Shown: piece after piece, positions 6,248 through 6,276 of the stretch
Numbering within the stretch: position 1 is the stretch's first letter
How the letters are laid out: each line of letters starts with the position of its first letter
NCBI GenBank assembly: GCA_938003605.1
Contig: CALKYD010000090.1
Coordinates: 1-6,276 of the forward strand
Direction: 5' to 3'
Source of the DNA: an uncultured Sulfolobales archaeon
GTDB lineage: Archaea > Thermoproteota > Thermoprotei_A > Sulfolobales > Desulfurococcaceae
DNA: 6,276 bases
Program-made: the position numbers and the translations under genes
The notes under the pieces: model-generated
Databases searched by the model: none
Told to the model about the DNA's origin: nothing
The model's input: only the letters and a program-made list of their open reading frames with translations

Positions 6248-6276
6248 GTGAAGGAGTTCAAGTGTTTAAGGTGTGT
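6248..6276 (+). CDS. Possible start of a CxxC-containing protein, cut off by the window
   Basis: A + strand frame open from 6224 to the window edge has GTG candidates at 6236 and 6248. From 6248 it would read MKEFKCLRCV, whose CxxC resembles the first half of a zinc ribbon, as seen at the N-terminus of several archaeal proteins including threonine-synthase-like enzymes. GTGAG at 6236-6240 is a weak ribosome site seven bases before GTG 6248. Only nine codons are visible, so neither the gene nor its function is secure. Between the FAH-family stop and here (6171-6247) there is no T-tract and no clear promoter. Confidence 0.35.

Noticed and set aside
1..6276. CRISPR array, insertion sequence, tRNA, toxin-antitoxin or defence genes
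   Set aside because: No regularly spaced repeats, transposase motifs, tRNA-like cloverleaf or small paired genes were seen; nearly all the window is accounted for by the transport cluster.

Overview
The window reads as part of a genome from a thermophilic archaeon, most likely Thermoproteota (Crenarchaeota) or a close relative. The evidence is indirect: arginine is almost all AGG/AGA, ATA is a favoured isoleucine codon, genes are tightly packed with ATGA-type overlaps, starts are preceded by GGAGG/GGTGA ribosome sites, and the only sizeable gap holds TTTTTTAAA-type TATA elements and T-tracts rather than bacterial -35/-10 boxes or GC-rich hairpins. No rRNA, tRNA or other species-level marker is present, so finer placement is not supported.

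All recognisable genes lie on the + strand and form one transport cluster. Positions 2-1123 hold the C-terminal part of an extracellular solute-binding protein; its start and any signal peptide lie upstream of the window. A 96-base gap (1124-1219) carries T-tracts, two candidate TATA boxes and a 10-bp palindrome. Then follow two six-helix permeases of the MalF and MalG type (1220-2110 and 2113-2979), two different MalK/UgpC-type ATPases (2976-4085 and 4090-5172), and a cytoplasmic enzyme of the fumarylacetoacetate hydrolase (FAH) superfamily (5190-6170). A second gene with a CxxC motif may begin in the last 30 bases.

Together these encode a complete CUT1-like ABC importer: a binding protein captures the solute outside the membrane, the MalF/MalG-like pair forms the channel, and the two ATPases power it. 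The adjacent FAH-family enzyme probably acts on the imported compound or a product of it, which suggests a sugar acid, polyol-derived or other oxo-acid-yielding substrate, but the substrate cannot be read from sequence.

The most notable observation is that the two ATPases are asymmetric. The first has a degenerate signature motif (LGISE instead of LSGGQ), and the second has Glu in place of the Q-loop Gln. In an assembled head-to-tail heterodimer both changes fall in the same composite ATP site, leaving one canonical and one degenerate site. The FAH-family protein also keeps its metal ligands but lacks the His-Glu dyad found in many relatives.
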